A DNA stretch of 64,000 nucleotides from Lantana camara (GCA_037501455.1 CM074863.1:11342001-11406000), one strand, 5' to 3'; positions 31,447 to 41,388 are shown, numbered from the stretch's first letter. The notes: generated from the letters alone by a model not told the origin. Program-made: numbers and translations.

Positions 31447-31643
31447 GGGAACGGCCCTTCCCGTTCCCTTTGTAAATGGGGAACGGCCGTTCCCATTGTT
31501 TGAATAACGTGTCAGGCGGCGAGGGCGGGAACGACCGTTCCCACTTTGTCTCACAGACGGGAACGGCCGTTCCCATCTTCGGGGAGCCCGACAGCGGGAA
31601 CGGCCATTCCCACTTTGAACTGAAACCCGGAACGGCCGTTCCC
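31447..31643. repeat. Array of six 16-bp palindromes (GGGAACGGCCGTTCCC)
   Basis: Sites at about 31447, 31479, 31527, 31559, 31596 and 31628. 31479 and 31559 are exact copies, and 31628 matches except for its first base. The others differ by one or two bases, and the first has a longer GC-rich form. Spacing is 32-48 bp. The same array recurs in the 3' LTR (33684-33880). Confidence 0.9.
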
Positions 31644-32025
31644 AGCTCGCTGGTAGTGCAGAAACTTTCTGCACAAAATTACATTTTTAGCCCCTCGTTC
31701 CAATGGCTCATTTGACCCCAGATTGCTATTATATGATTGATTATATATCGAAACAATATGTTACCATGCTACATTGTACTTTCCTCGATTTCTCATGATG
31801 TACCCTTGGAACTAACTAGGTATAGGAATGCCTGTTTGTTACTAATCATTTCCACTTTCTCAAGTATATAGCAAGCAGGTCTTGATCGTGCAAAGCAATG
31901 CGCGTACCAGACCGAATCGTGCAATGGATTGACAATCAAATCAAGCTCATGCAAAGCAATGCGTGTAGTTTGATAGGTATCACGTTCATGCAAAGCAATG
32001 CTTGAAATGTGATTAATGCCAAAAC

Positions 32026-32183
32026 CGGGATGACCCCTGAATCCACCAATAAGTGGAGGAAGGAATCCCGCACGTGAGATTCATACTCTTGACGTGCGTA
32101 GCATCGGGATGACCCCTGAACCCACCAATAGGTGGAGGAAGGAATCCCGCACGTGGGAACCATATTCCTGACGTGCGTAGCAT
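32026..32183. repeat. 79-bp tandem duplication inside the LTR
   Basis: Two units start CGGGATGACCCCTGAA at 32026 and 32105. Each contains an inverted pair (CCACCAATA...GGTGGAGG type) and GAATCCCGCACGTG, then GACGTGCGTAGCAT. It is repeated at +2,237 in the 3' LTR. Confidence 0.85.
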
Positions 32184-32738
32184 GGATGGACAGGGCCTTG
32201 CAAACCCACCATCATCGTGATTAATATGTTATCGTGACTGGAGTGATGTAGATATTGGAGTGAAGGAGGGTTGGAGTGATCGGATGTATTGGAGTGATGG
32301 GGTGTATACGGAGTGATGGGAATTATTGGAGTGATGGAGGTAGTTATAAAATCGATATACATGCCGTGTTCTTGCAGGTACATTCTAGGCAGGAATCGAG
32401 CTAAGTCAAGTCCTTGCATTCAAGCCATACGGTGCATTTATTTATTTACCGTTTCAAAGAAATTATTGTTAATGTTATTTGTTATGTATTTAGGAAATGA
32501 TAATGTATTGATATGTAAAATACAAGTATACATTACTGGATAAATGATCGATAGTATAGCATGTTTTCATTTGATTCTATCGCATGTATAAATGAATTTC
32601 CATTTAGCCTGTCACTTTATTTACAATGTTATCCGTTCGCTATAGGTTGGTCCATGTACGGACATTTCATTTCGTATGAGGATCGGCCTATGGTGCGGGG
32701 GTGTGGCATCCTTACGTGTTGGGGTGCTACATCTAAGG

Positions 32739-32751
32739 TGGTATCAGAGCC
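32739..32751 (+). promoter_or_regulatory. Primer-binding site of the minimal LTR element
   Basis: TGGTATCAGAGCC lies seven bases after the 5' LTR and matches the 3' end of plant initiator Met tRNA as used by most plant LTR retrotransposons. Confidence 0.88.
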
Positions 32752-32883
32752 CGCTTTCAAAACCGAGGTTCTAGTGTCGTGTCAAGTCTAGGTCGCATGA
32801 TATAGGAATTATTTGCTAATCGGTATATTGCAGCCAATTATGACATTTCGTGCTCGCCAAGTGAATCCGAGGACGGATTCTTT

Positions 32884-32898
32884 TAAGGGGAGGAGAAT
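32884..32898 (+). promoter_or_regulatory. Polypurine tract of the minimal LTR element
   Basis: AAGGGGAGGAGAA directly before the TG of the 3' LTR is the expected plus-strand priming tract. Confidence 0.8.
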
Positions 32899-34968
32899 TG
32901 TAACGCCCCAATTTCCGGCTTTCCAGGTACGCAAATTAATTGCCAAATGTGTCTTAATTTTCTAATTGTCCTTAATTTACATTTCTTTAAATTCAAGGAC
33001 TAAATTGATCATTTTCCAAACCTTATACCCTTAATTGCATAAATTGATTAATTAAGGGGCTTAATTGCAATTTGTGTCAATTCATTAATTTCAAGGGATG
33101 AATCACGTTAATTGCTTCTTCATGCTTCCATTTTCATTATCATCTTTCATCATATACAAAAAGGGAGAGACATTTGCTCCCTTCTCTTACCGAGACTCAA
33201 CCAAGAAAGAAAAGGGAATCCATCATTCATTTCAAGCTAGTATTTTGGAGGAATTGAGAGTCTTGGATCTCCATCATCATCATCTCAACTTCATCTTCAT
33301 CTTCTAAGTCCTTTAATGGAAGAGAGGGAAGCATATTTGATTTCTTGAATTTATATATAAAGCTAGGGTTAAGATTTGTATGAAATAGTTTGTGTTTTAA
33401 TCCTTAGAAGCATGATTACATGATTATAATTGAATTTCATGAGCAAATCTTGAGAATTATGGAATTATATGAAGGATTCATATGTGAGCTTGATATGAGG
33501 ATTCTTGATGATTAGGCATGAAATATGTGTTTATATTGTGTGTTATTGTCTCTCAAGCATGTGTACCTATTTCCCTTCATGAACTCTAGCTTGCGGAAGT
33601 AAATTATGATTGTTTGGTGAATTTTGGAGGTTGAGACGTGCTTCCCCTGTTCTGCTGCTCTGTTTCTGCATCTTCTGTAAAACGGGAACGGCCCTTCCCG
33701 TTCCCTTTGTAAATGGGGAACGGCCGTTCCCATTGTTTGAATAACGTGTCAGGCGGTGAGGGCGGGAACGACCGTTCCCACTTTGTCTCACAGACGGGAA
33801 CGGCCGTTCCCATCTTCGGGGAGCCCGACAGCGGGAACGGCCATTCCCACTTTGAACTGAAACCCGGAACGGCCGTTCCCAGCTCGCTGGTAGTGCAGAA
33901 ACTTTCTGCACAAAATTACATTTTTAGCCCCTCGTTCCAATGGCTCATTTGACCCCAAATTGCTATTATATGATTGATTATATATTGAAACAATATGTTA
34001 CCATGCTACATTGTACTTTCCTCGATTTCTCATGATGTACCCTTGGAACTAACTAGGTATAGGAATGCCTGTTTGTTACTAATCATTTCCACTTTCTCAA
34101 GTATATAGCAAGCAGGTCTTGATCGTGCAAAGCAATGCGCGTACCAGACCGAATCGTGCAATGGATTGACAATCAAATCAAGCTCATGCAAAGCAATGCG
34201 TGTAGTTTGATAGGTATCACGTTCATGCAAAGCAATGCTTGAAATGTGATTAATGTCAAAGCCGGGATGACCCCTGAATCCACCAATAAGTGGAGGAAGG
34301 AATCCCGCACGTGAGATTCATACTCTTGACGTGCGTAGCATCGGGATGACCCCTGAACCCACCAATAGGTGGAGGAAGGAATCCCGCACGTGGGAACCAT
34401 ATTCCTGACGTGCGTAGCATGGATGGACAGGGCCTTGCAAACCCACCATCATCGTGATTAATATGTTATCGTGACTGGAGTGATGTAGATATTGGAGTGA
34501 AGGAGGGTTGGAGTGATCGGATGTATTGGAGTGATGGGGTGTATACGGAGTGATGGGAATTATTGGAGTGATGGAGGTAGTTATAAAATCGATATACATG
34601 CCGTGTTCTTGCAGGTACATTCTAGGCAGGAATCGAGCTAAGTCAAGTCCTTGCATTCAAGCCATACGGTGCATTTATTTATTTACCGTTTCAAAGAAAT
34701 TATTGTTAATGTTATTTGTTATGTATTTAGGAAATGATAATGTATTGATATGTAAAATACAAGTATACATTACTGGATAAATGATCGATAGTATAGCATG
34801 TTTTCATTTGATTCTATCGCATGTATAAATGAATTTCCATTTAGCCTGTCACTTTATTTACAATGTTATCCGTTCGCTATAGGTTGGTCCATGTACGGAC
34901 ATTTCATTTCGTATGAGGATCGGCCTATGGTGCGGGGGTGTGGCATCCTTACGTGTTGGGGTGCTACA
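32899..34968 (+). repeat. 3' LTR of the minimal element
   Basis: 2,070 bp, the same length as the 5' LTR. It differs at about six positions seen by eye (around 33659, 33757, 33958, 33986, 34256 and 34261). It is followed by the target duplication TCGTC. Confidence 0.93.
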
Positions 34969-34973
34969 TCGTC

Positions 34974-36178
34974 AGTTCCATCAATGAATTAAATTGCTAC
35001 TTGATATCCTAAAAATAATTAATTCAAAATGTAAGATTCAAATAATATAATTAAACTTTCAATTAATTCGTTTATTGCATACCCATATTTTTAAAATATC
35101 AAATATTATAATTTATGAAAATAAAAATAATCCGTACTTTAAGATATTGAGTCAGAAATCACAAAATCTTTTGAACTTCCTCAGCCACTTCAGGGATTTC
35201 AAACTTGAAAAGTCTCATCAAGAACATGAATTACAATTTAACATTCTATAAGTTTTGTTATAGTTTTTTTTTTCTTTTTATGGATATCTTTTTAATCTAA
35301 TTAATAATAGTAATAAAGATCTCTCAAACTATGGAATGGATGACCTACTGAATATACAAAAGTTCTCAACCTAAACTTTATTAACGCAAGTTTTCGTTAA
35401 TTATAATAATAATATTAAATACCAACCCAATTATGGGGTGGATGTCAATTAAGTCTCCTTAATTGTGGGTGCAAACAAATATAACATTTATATATTCCTT
35501 TCTGAACATTTATATATTTTTAATAATCAAATTAATAACATTTATTTATATTGATAAAAAAATATATATATTATTTAAAAAATTCTTACATGGAAATTAT
35601 ATTATGAATCTTGACAAATATAATTATTTTCTTTAGGTACTATTTATTTTCATAATAAAATATTTTACAAAATAAAGATCAACCAATCACATTTTTTCTA
35701 TCTAATTTAAAACCTAAAAAAATAAAATAAAATTACACATCATAAAAAATACACAAAAAAAATAAACATGGTTCACAAATATATAACATTATAGATTCAG
35801 AATTCTAAAATCTCATCATTTAGAAAAAAATACAAATAAAAAGTATATTATGAATCTTGTCAAAATAATTATTTTTCTTAATTACTATTTATTTTCTTAA
35901 TAAAATAATATACAACATAAAGATAAGGTAATCATATTTTTTTTATTTAATTGAAAATCTAAAAAAAAAATATATATATCATTTAGTCAAACTTGCTAAA
36001 GATAATTATTTTCTTTAGTTACTACTTATTTTCATAATAAAATAATATACTCAATAAAGATAAGCCAATCATATTTTTTATATGTAATTAAAAACTTCAA
36101 AAAAACCATAAAATTCCACGTCATCGAAAATGCACAGTTGAAAAGTCAAACGTGGTTATCAAATATATAATAGTATAG
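34974..36178. repeat. Helitron 5' part with three degenerate tandem units
   Basis: From about 35595 to 36170 three related units of roughly 140-270 bp recur, each with AATTATTTTCTTTA-like, ACTATTTATTTTC-like and CAATCACATTTTTT-like segments. One unit also carries an internal copy of the Helitron 5' terminus near 35770-35797. No gene. Confidence 0.6.
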
Positions 36179-36179
36179 A

Positions 36180-38569
36180 TTAGGTATTAGGGTATGAAAA
36201 ATGATGGTTATGCCAATTGCCAAATGTTTGGAAGAGAATTAGGATAGTTTTGGGGGATTGGGAATAGAATCAAGGATTTGGTTGGTCGTATTATGGCCGT
36301 TGGCGAACGTGTCATGGCTAATACACAAGGCCGCGTTTGGGACGCGATTAAGACTGGATGGTGTTGTCATGTCACCTCTTTGGAGAGTGTGGATATATTT
36401 TAACAAGGGAACGCGATAGTTCATAACTATTTAAAAATATTATTATTATTGTTGTTAATAGGTAATTTTATCGGAGAATTATTGAAACATCCCCAATATA
36501 CCTCAATACTTTTTCTAAACCCCACAATTGATTTTTTCTATGTTTTAAGGACTAATTATTCATCAAAATTTTCCTAAACCCCCTATTTCGTGTAAAAAGA
36601 CTAAAATACCCTTAATAAAATATGAAAAATTATACCCAATACCCCCTCTTTTCTTCTTTCCTTTTTTTCTTTTCTTTTTTTTTTTTTTCCTTTTTCTCCT
36701 CTGCTGCGTTTTTCATTGAAAAACGCAGGCTTCCAACCGAGACTCCGGCGCCGTCTCCGACCACTTTCCGGAGACGGGAGCTACGTCTTTTTACTCATTT
36801 CGACGATGCGACTTCATTGATGCTAACCTTGTGTATTGAAAATGGCCGGAGAAGACCGTGGAGAGGTCGAACAAAACCTACAAATTTTCAATAGAAAATG
36901 GAAAATGGGTCTCTCATTTTCGGCGATTTTTTTCGATGTTTTTTGTATGGATCTTGAAGATCTCGACACGAAGAATTCATTGCAATTGACGGAATCGATT
37001 TTTGTTAAGCGGTTTGAGAGTTATGGACATTTTCTTTTTAGATCTAAAATTCTTAGATCTGAAATTGGGGACAAAAGGATTGGAATTTTGAAAAACTAAT
37101 CGAAGATATGGAACGAGGACGAGGAGTACGTTCCCGGTGATTTTTTCGGGAATTTTTGGACCACCTCTGGAGGCGGCGGCGCTCCGGCAGCTTCAAGGAT
37201 GAAGGTGATGATGAAGACGACGAAGTGTGGAGGAAATAAAATTGGTGTGGAAAAAGTAAGAAAATGAGGATAAAATAGACATTTTAAGTGATTAGGGAGC
37301 TAAAAAAAAAAATATATTAAGTAATGGGGATGTTAAATGTATAAAATTTGAATTGGGGGATTTTGGATAAAAATTAAGGACACTTGGTCCTGTTCAAAAA
37401 TTTGCCCTAATTTTATTTCCATAGTTAATAAAACAACGGGTGAAGTCGCATCATGTGGGACCGTAAGATTTTTTATAATATTGTAAATTATCCCTCAAAA
37501 TAGAGAAAAAATAAAATAAAATAAACAGGTAAAAAGGTCACGTCTGGATTTTTTTTATTTTCTGCAACTAATCTCTTGGAAAGTATTTGCCCTTGATATT
37601 ATAATCTTTTTTAGGCCTCGTTTCTTTGTGTCTATAGGTATTCAATATTCATAATATTATATCGAATTTCATAGTTAGTGGTTTGCCCAATTCAATAGTG
37701 ATATGTAGATGGAATATTAATACCTATTCAAAAGTAATATTGTGATATATTAATATCTATTTTATGAACTTAGGCGTGATTTTACTAAATTGTCCATAAA
37801 TTTTAATAACAAATAATTAATACAAATGTGGGTGTTTTCAATATTTTACCATTAACAAACAAAGTTTGTATATTGCATGGATTATATTCGTCCACGCGTG
37901 GTAAAGTTATACAACTGAAATCAGTGGCGGAGCCAAAACATGGCATTAGAGCATTAGAGGTACGTATTATATGTTGGAAAACTCTTGTTTCGATAGACGT
38001 CAATCAATTAAGAACAAGTGCATCATTTAATACTCCATAAATTTGTTTATCAATTACACGATAAATATAAAATATACGTCTTTTATTATATTGATTTGAT
38101 CGAGTCAGAGTCGAACTAAAATTACCAAATTATATTTCTCGGCCATTAGAGAATCATTTCTTAGTCTTTAGTAATTAGGAAAATTATCGGCAGTCGATCG
38201 AAAACCTCCATCTTACACCGCTGGAACTGCATCTATAGAAATAATTTAAAAGTTATGAAAGTTATAAACACACCGATAATTCAGTAATCACACTGTTACG
38301 ATTCTAAGCAGTGCTGTCAAATATGAAAACTTTATTTATTAATATAAAAACATGCAACATTACACAACTGCGCATGCTGCATGTGACAAGTGCAGGTAGC
38401 ATGATCACATATTAGTATTACAATTTACACACGTACATGGTATTACCTATTACTACAGGACACGCACAAGAACGCACACACGGAAACCCTAGCCTTCTAA
38501 AAACAACACATTTTTATGCAGATAAACATAAGTAATTAGACAGAGATGCAAGCTAAAGAGAATGACATC
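36180..38569. other. Intergenic region with a possible unclassified transposon at 36470-37410
   Basis: A sequence from about 36470 to 37410 begins with CATCCCC-rich AT DNA, passes through a GC-rich core (36725-37220, CCGGCGCC-like, with frames at 36836-37099) and ends with GGGGATG followed by similar AT DNA. This resembles a non-autonomous DNA element, but no clear inverted repeats or duplication could be set. The frames show no recognised domain. The rest is AT-rich and featureless. Confidence 0.35.
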
Positions 38570-38836
38570 TCATTTCTTGTGCTCTCCGGCGGTCTGGCGG
38601 AGATAATCCTCCGCCTGCTCAGCTTGCTTTCCCACTCCCTCGGTTTTATCTAGCTTTCCGACTTCGGCGGCGGCGTGGATGGCATCTGCGCCGGCGCCGG
38701 CTGCTTTGGCTGTGATATCAGCACCGCCGGCGGAGGCTTTCTCTGCGAGACCGGCGGCCGAGGAGTCGGCTTTCTTGGACTCCTCGGAAGCGGCCTTGGT
38801 TTCACCGCCTTTGACTAAGTTGGATACGAAGTCCAT
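38570..38836 (-). CDS. Short nodulin-related protein paralogue
   Basis: A single-exon frame of 88 residues beginning MDFVSNLVKGGETKAASEES, clearly paralogous to the protein at 25592-26104 (MDFLSGIVKGGENKP). It keeps the conserved block (DAIHAAAEVGKLDKTEGVGK, AEQAEDYLRQ) but ends at TAGEHKK, where the larger paralogue continues for about 75 residues of Gly/Ser-rich repeats. The centre is Ala-rich (GADITAKAAGAGADAIHAA). An upstream in-frame ATG 15 codons earlier (38881) is rejected because the paralogue starts at the MDF position. A minus-strand TATA box (38943-38952) and the conserved ABRE block (38978-39006) lie upstream. The function is probably like that of NRP1 (abiotic stress, ABA-linked), by inference only. 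Confidence 0.82.
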   Translation of the reverse strand: MDFVSNLVKGGETKAASEESKKADSSAAGLAEKASAGGADITAKAAGAGADAIHAAAEVGKLDKTEGVGKQAEQAEDYLRQTAGEHKK

Positions 38837-38942
38837 CGAAAGAGGTGAGATGAAATATTGCAGAGAGAAGTTAAGACTCAAAGAGTGATGGAAGAAAGAT
38901 AGATCGTTGTGACTTGTGAGCAGAGTTGGGAGGAATGAAAGG

Positions 38943-38952
38943 TTATAAATAG
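38943..38952 (-). promoter_or_regulatory. TATA box of the short nodulin-related gene
   Basis: On the minus strand this reads CTATTTATAACC about 107-117 bases before the ATG at 38836, in the same relative place as in the paralogue. Confidence 0.55.
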
Positions 38953-38977
38953 GAACTCTTTTTGTGTTTGTTTTGTG

Positions 38978-39006
38978 TACGTGTCATGGCAATTAGGGCT
39001 TGTTTG
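38978..39006 (-). promoter_or_regulatory. Conserved promoter block with ABRE-like ACGTGTC, copy 2
   Basis: Matches 26 of 29 positions of the block at 26219-26247. It contains ACGTGTC. The surrounding sequence is much less similar, so the block stands out as retained. Confidence 0.65.
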
Positions 39007-39808
39007 TCTATTACTCTTTCTTTTTTTTTTTTTCTTTTTCTTTTTTGAAATTGACCTATTATTCGGTTAGAAATACTAATACCATTATACCAACAAGTTA
39101 TAATAATCAATTTTCTATAGTTGCTACCAAAAAAATATAATCAATTTTTTATTAATAACCGATAAATGAAAAATTAATCAAAGCATTACTTGATAGCATT
39201 TTAGCATGTCATTTTATGCTAAATCTTAATAATTGGCCGAAACAACGATCAGACATGAACAACACACAATATGATGTGATTTTAACACTCGAATTAAAAG
39301 TTTTTGAACATAATATGACTATATATATTAAATATTCTTAAACATATTAAAATTTTGAAATTCAACAAGACAGTACATAAACGATTCAATATTTAGTATA
39401 TAAAATATATAAGTATTAAATGATTAACATTAAAAATATTCAATGAGTACTGTCGAATTATCTAACTAATCTTATACTTTTCTTGTTTTCAAATTGGTCC
39501 TCTAAATTTTTTAAAAATATTAAAAAGATTTTTTATAAAATTATAAATGAAGCCTTTAACATGTTTAAATGACACAATTATTTGAGACGAGAATATTAGA
39601 TGTAAATCTTCTATTGAAAATTAGCTCTTTGCTTTCTGCGATATTAAGACTAGTCTGTCATGTCGGAGCGTATAGATATTTTTACCAAGTCAAGTAGGTG
39701 GGACCTTAAATTATGTCGGCAAGATTTTATTATATTTAAATTCATTATTAATTTTCGACTGGATCAAAATGGTTGCAAGAATATCCCACCACACCACAAC
39801 TTACCTAT
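39007..39808. other. AT-rich intergenic sequence
   Basis: A pyrimidine tract at about 39015-39045 and AT-rich DNA. No gene or repeat recognised. Confidence 0.5.
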
Positions 39809-40382
39809 GTTTTGAAACCCAGACTGAGACCGGACATCGAATCGGGACCCTTTACTGATTATTGGTTTTACTGATTCGATCGGTCGGACCACCGGTCGAA
39901 CCGATATGATGTCATAATTACGTAATAATTATATTTAATTATATATATTTATAAAATATTAATTAAAAAATTAAATAAGCTAAATAATATTAAAAATTAA
40001 ATATAATTTAAATTACTAACAATTATTTATTAATTTTCAATTACACCTCTAATAATAAAATTATAAATTATAAATTTATAAGCTTGTAAATAAACTATCT
40101 AACTAAATAGCAAATTAATATCTAGAAAATTAACAATATAATAAAAAATTGATTTGACAAATATCATACTTTTATTTAACAAACTAATCATAATTATTTT
40201 TTCTTAAAATTCAATTTTTAAACATAATTTATAGATTTCATTAGTTTATTTTTTATGGAGCTATTTTTTTTTAATACACTACCCGTTAAAAAAGACTAAT
40301 ATTGTCTTTATGAAAAACTAATAAGAACTCTTTCGTAATAGATATTAATATCGAATTTGCATTTTACATCATAAAATTGATG

Positions 40383-40437
40383 TGTCCCAGTTGGTTGCTG
40401 CTTCACATGTCATCTCAGTGGGTGCAGGTTCGAACCC
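40383..40437 (+). repeat. tRNA-derived (SINE-like) segment with pol III boxes
   Basis: TGTCCCAGTTGG (40383-40394) fits the A-box pattern with one mismatch, and GGTTCGAACCC (40427-40437) is a consensus B box, 32 bases downstream. No tRNA cloverleaf could be drawn, so it is likely a tRNA-related SINE head or a chance feature inside the hAT-like element rather than a working tRNA gene. Confidence 0.45.
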
Positions 40438-40462
40438 TTGCATGCCACATAAAATGTGTTTT

Positions 40463-40670
40463 ATCCAATTTTTGAAAGGCAGAAACCGGGCTGTTAAGCG
40501 GTCCGGTTCGATCATTTTACCGGTTTTTAATTGGTTTTTAGCGGTTCAAATTGGTTCATCCAATTTCTGAAAGGCAGAAACCGGGCCAACCGGGCCGTTA
40601 AGCGGTCCGGTTCGATCATTTTACCGGTTTTTAATTGGTTTTTAACGGTTCAAATTGGTTCAGATATGAA
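40463..40670. repeat. Two-copy tandem duplication of about 95-105 bp
   Basis: TCCAATTT.TGAAAGGCAGAA starts at about 40464 and again at 40559. Each is followed by GTTAAGCGGTCCGGTTCGAT and TTTTACCGGTTTTTAATTGG. The second copy has an extra CCAACCGGG. The copies are nearly identical otherwise. Confidence 0.85.
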
Positions 40671-40755
40671 CTGGTTTTAAGGGCCTAATTGGACCGGATA
40701 AGCAGTCGGTCACCGGTTGAACCGGTCGGTCCGATCCGGTCTGGGTTTCAAAACA

Positions 40756-41380
40756 CAGCTACTGACTGTATGTAGTTATATAAAATTGTTTTAATTATAT
40801 AAAATTGTTTTAATTCCGAACCTCGTAATTCTATGATTCAGTATATTTTACTTTCTAATTTTTGAATCAGTACGATTGTTCCTTAATCTTTTTAAAACCT
40901 AACACTTAATCATTTTTAAACAATTTCGATATAATATTTTGAAAATATTTCATTCAAATTGAACTTTAACCGTCGATGATTTTTCCTCCGTGATAATGAC
41001 ACAAGATTCAAGATCACTACCATCATATTGCTCTCTCCAAAATGAAAAAAACTCATATTCCATACAACCTATTAGTCGTCTGAAGTATTAAAATTCGCCA
41101 ACAAATTCATACCCTCTCAATTTACCTTAATAACTCATTTTTTACTCGCAATATTGTGATTTAACATACCCGAATGAAATTAGGTTATTTAACAACTTAG
41201 TTTTAAAATTACAAAATAATCCGTTCACATCACCCTATCTCTTGAGCCAAGGGACCTCCATGGTCTCAGATATGTGTCAAGTAAATTATTTATTAGGATC
41301 TAAAGTCAGAAATTTGGTCTTATTAAAGTTGTATGATACTTGTGCAGGTGCTCGGCAGAATTCCTTTTTGTTCTTTACTT
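40756..41380. other. AT-rich intergenic sequence
   Basis: No gene or repeat recognised apart from a short direct repeat (TATATAAAATTGTTTTAATT twice near 40777-40814). Confidence 0.5.
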
Positions 41381-41388
41381 GAATTAAG

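Larger units (their letters stand above)
30662..32731 (+). repeat. 5' LTR of the minimal element
   Basis: 2,070 bp. It holds a palindrome array (31447-31643), three TGCAAAGCAATGC repeats (31889, 31950, 31989), a 79-bp tandem duplication (32026-32183) and a GGAGTGAT-rich stretch (about 32239-32337). The several short open frames in it are not supported as genes. Confidence 0.93.
30662..34968 (+). mobile_element. Minimal non-autonomous LTR retrotransposon with 167-bp interior
   Basis: Two direct LTRs of 2,070 bp each (30662-32731 and 32899-34968) begin TGTAACGCCCC and end GGGGTGCTACA. They are flanked by the 5-bp duplication TCGTC (30657-30661 and 34969-34973). Between them lie only 167 bp (32732-32898), which contain the primer-binding site TGGTATCAGAGCC (32739-32751, initiator Met tRNA type) and the polypurine tract AAGGGGAGGAGAA just before the 3' LTR. 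I count about six substitutions between the LTRs. A short ATG frame starts at 32840 and runs into the 3' LTR, like the fused ends of a deleted gag-pol. The LTR ends resemble long-LTR Ty3/gypsy elements, but no protein remains to confirm the clade. Confidence 0.93.
26700..36179 (-). mobile_element. Helitron-like element, minus strand, with nested insertions
   Basis: Read on the minus strand, the 5' end is TCTATACTATTATATATTTG, starting at 36179 and preceded by A. The 3' end is CTAG at 26703-26700, and the A before it on the plus strand gives the flanking T. The 3' end is preceded, eight bases upstream, by a hairpin CCGTGC-GTA-GCACGG (26712-26726). TC start, a short GC-rich 3' hairpin and CTRR terminus with A/T insertion are the Helitron hallmarks. 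Total span is 9,480 bp, including a 4,307-bp LTR element (plus 5-bp TSD) and a MITE-like copy at 26901. I could not find an intact Rep/helicase frame; the rest is very AT-rich. A second, degenerate 5'-end-like sequence lies inside at about 35795. Confidence 0.72.
39809..40755. mobile_element. hAT-like non-autonomous element
   Basis: The left end TGTTTTGAAACCCAGAC and the right end GTCTGGGTTTCAAAACA are perfect inverted repeats of 17 bases. Subterminal zones are rich in ACCGGTCGAACCGG-like motifs. No convincing 8-bp duplication was found directly outside (left CTTACCTA, right CAGCTACT), so the class call rests on the termini and composition. The interior holds a tRNA-like segment (40383-40437) and a roughly 95-bp tandem duplication (about 40463-40670). 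No transposase frame. Confidence 0.68.

Noticed and set aside
31447..31643. CRISPR-like regularly spaced repeats
   Set aside because: The repeats are short palindromes with irregular 32-48 bp spacers, duplicated in both LTRs of a plant retrotransposon. There are no cas genes and the genome is eukaryotic.
30861..34992. Many short open frames in the minimal LTR element
   Set aside because: They occur in pairs only because the LTR is duplicated. They follow the repeat structure (for example GTAVP-like translations of the palindromes) and show no domain.
36308..36345. Third copy of the nodulin-related promoter block (ACGTGTCATGGC)
   Set aside because: Only the first 12 bases match well and no nodulin-related frame lies next to it. 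The following AAGGCCGCGTTTGG is a common motif in plant DNA.
36622..37099. Two overlapping frames of about 90 codons
   Set aside because: No start context, domain or splice support. They lie in what looks like a non-autonomous transposon.
40383..40437. Functional tRNA gene
   Set aside because: Pol III boxes are present, but I could not form acceptor and anticodon stems.
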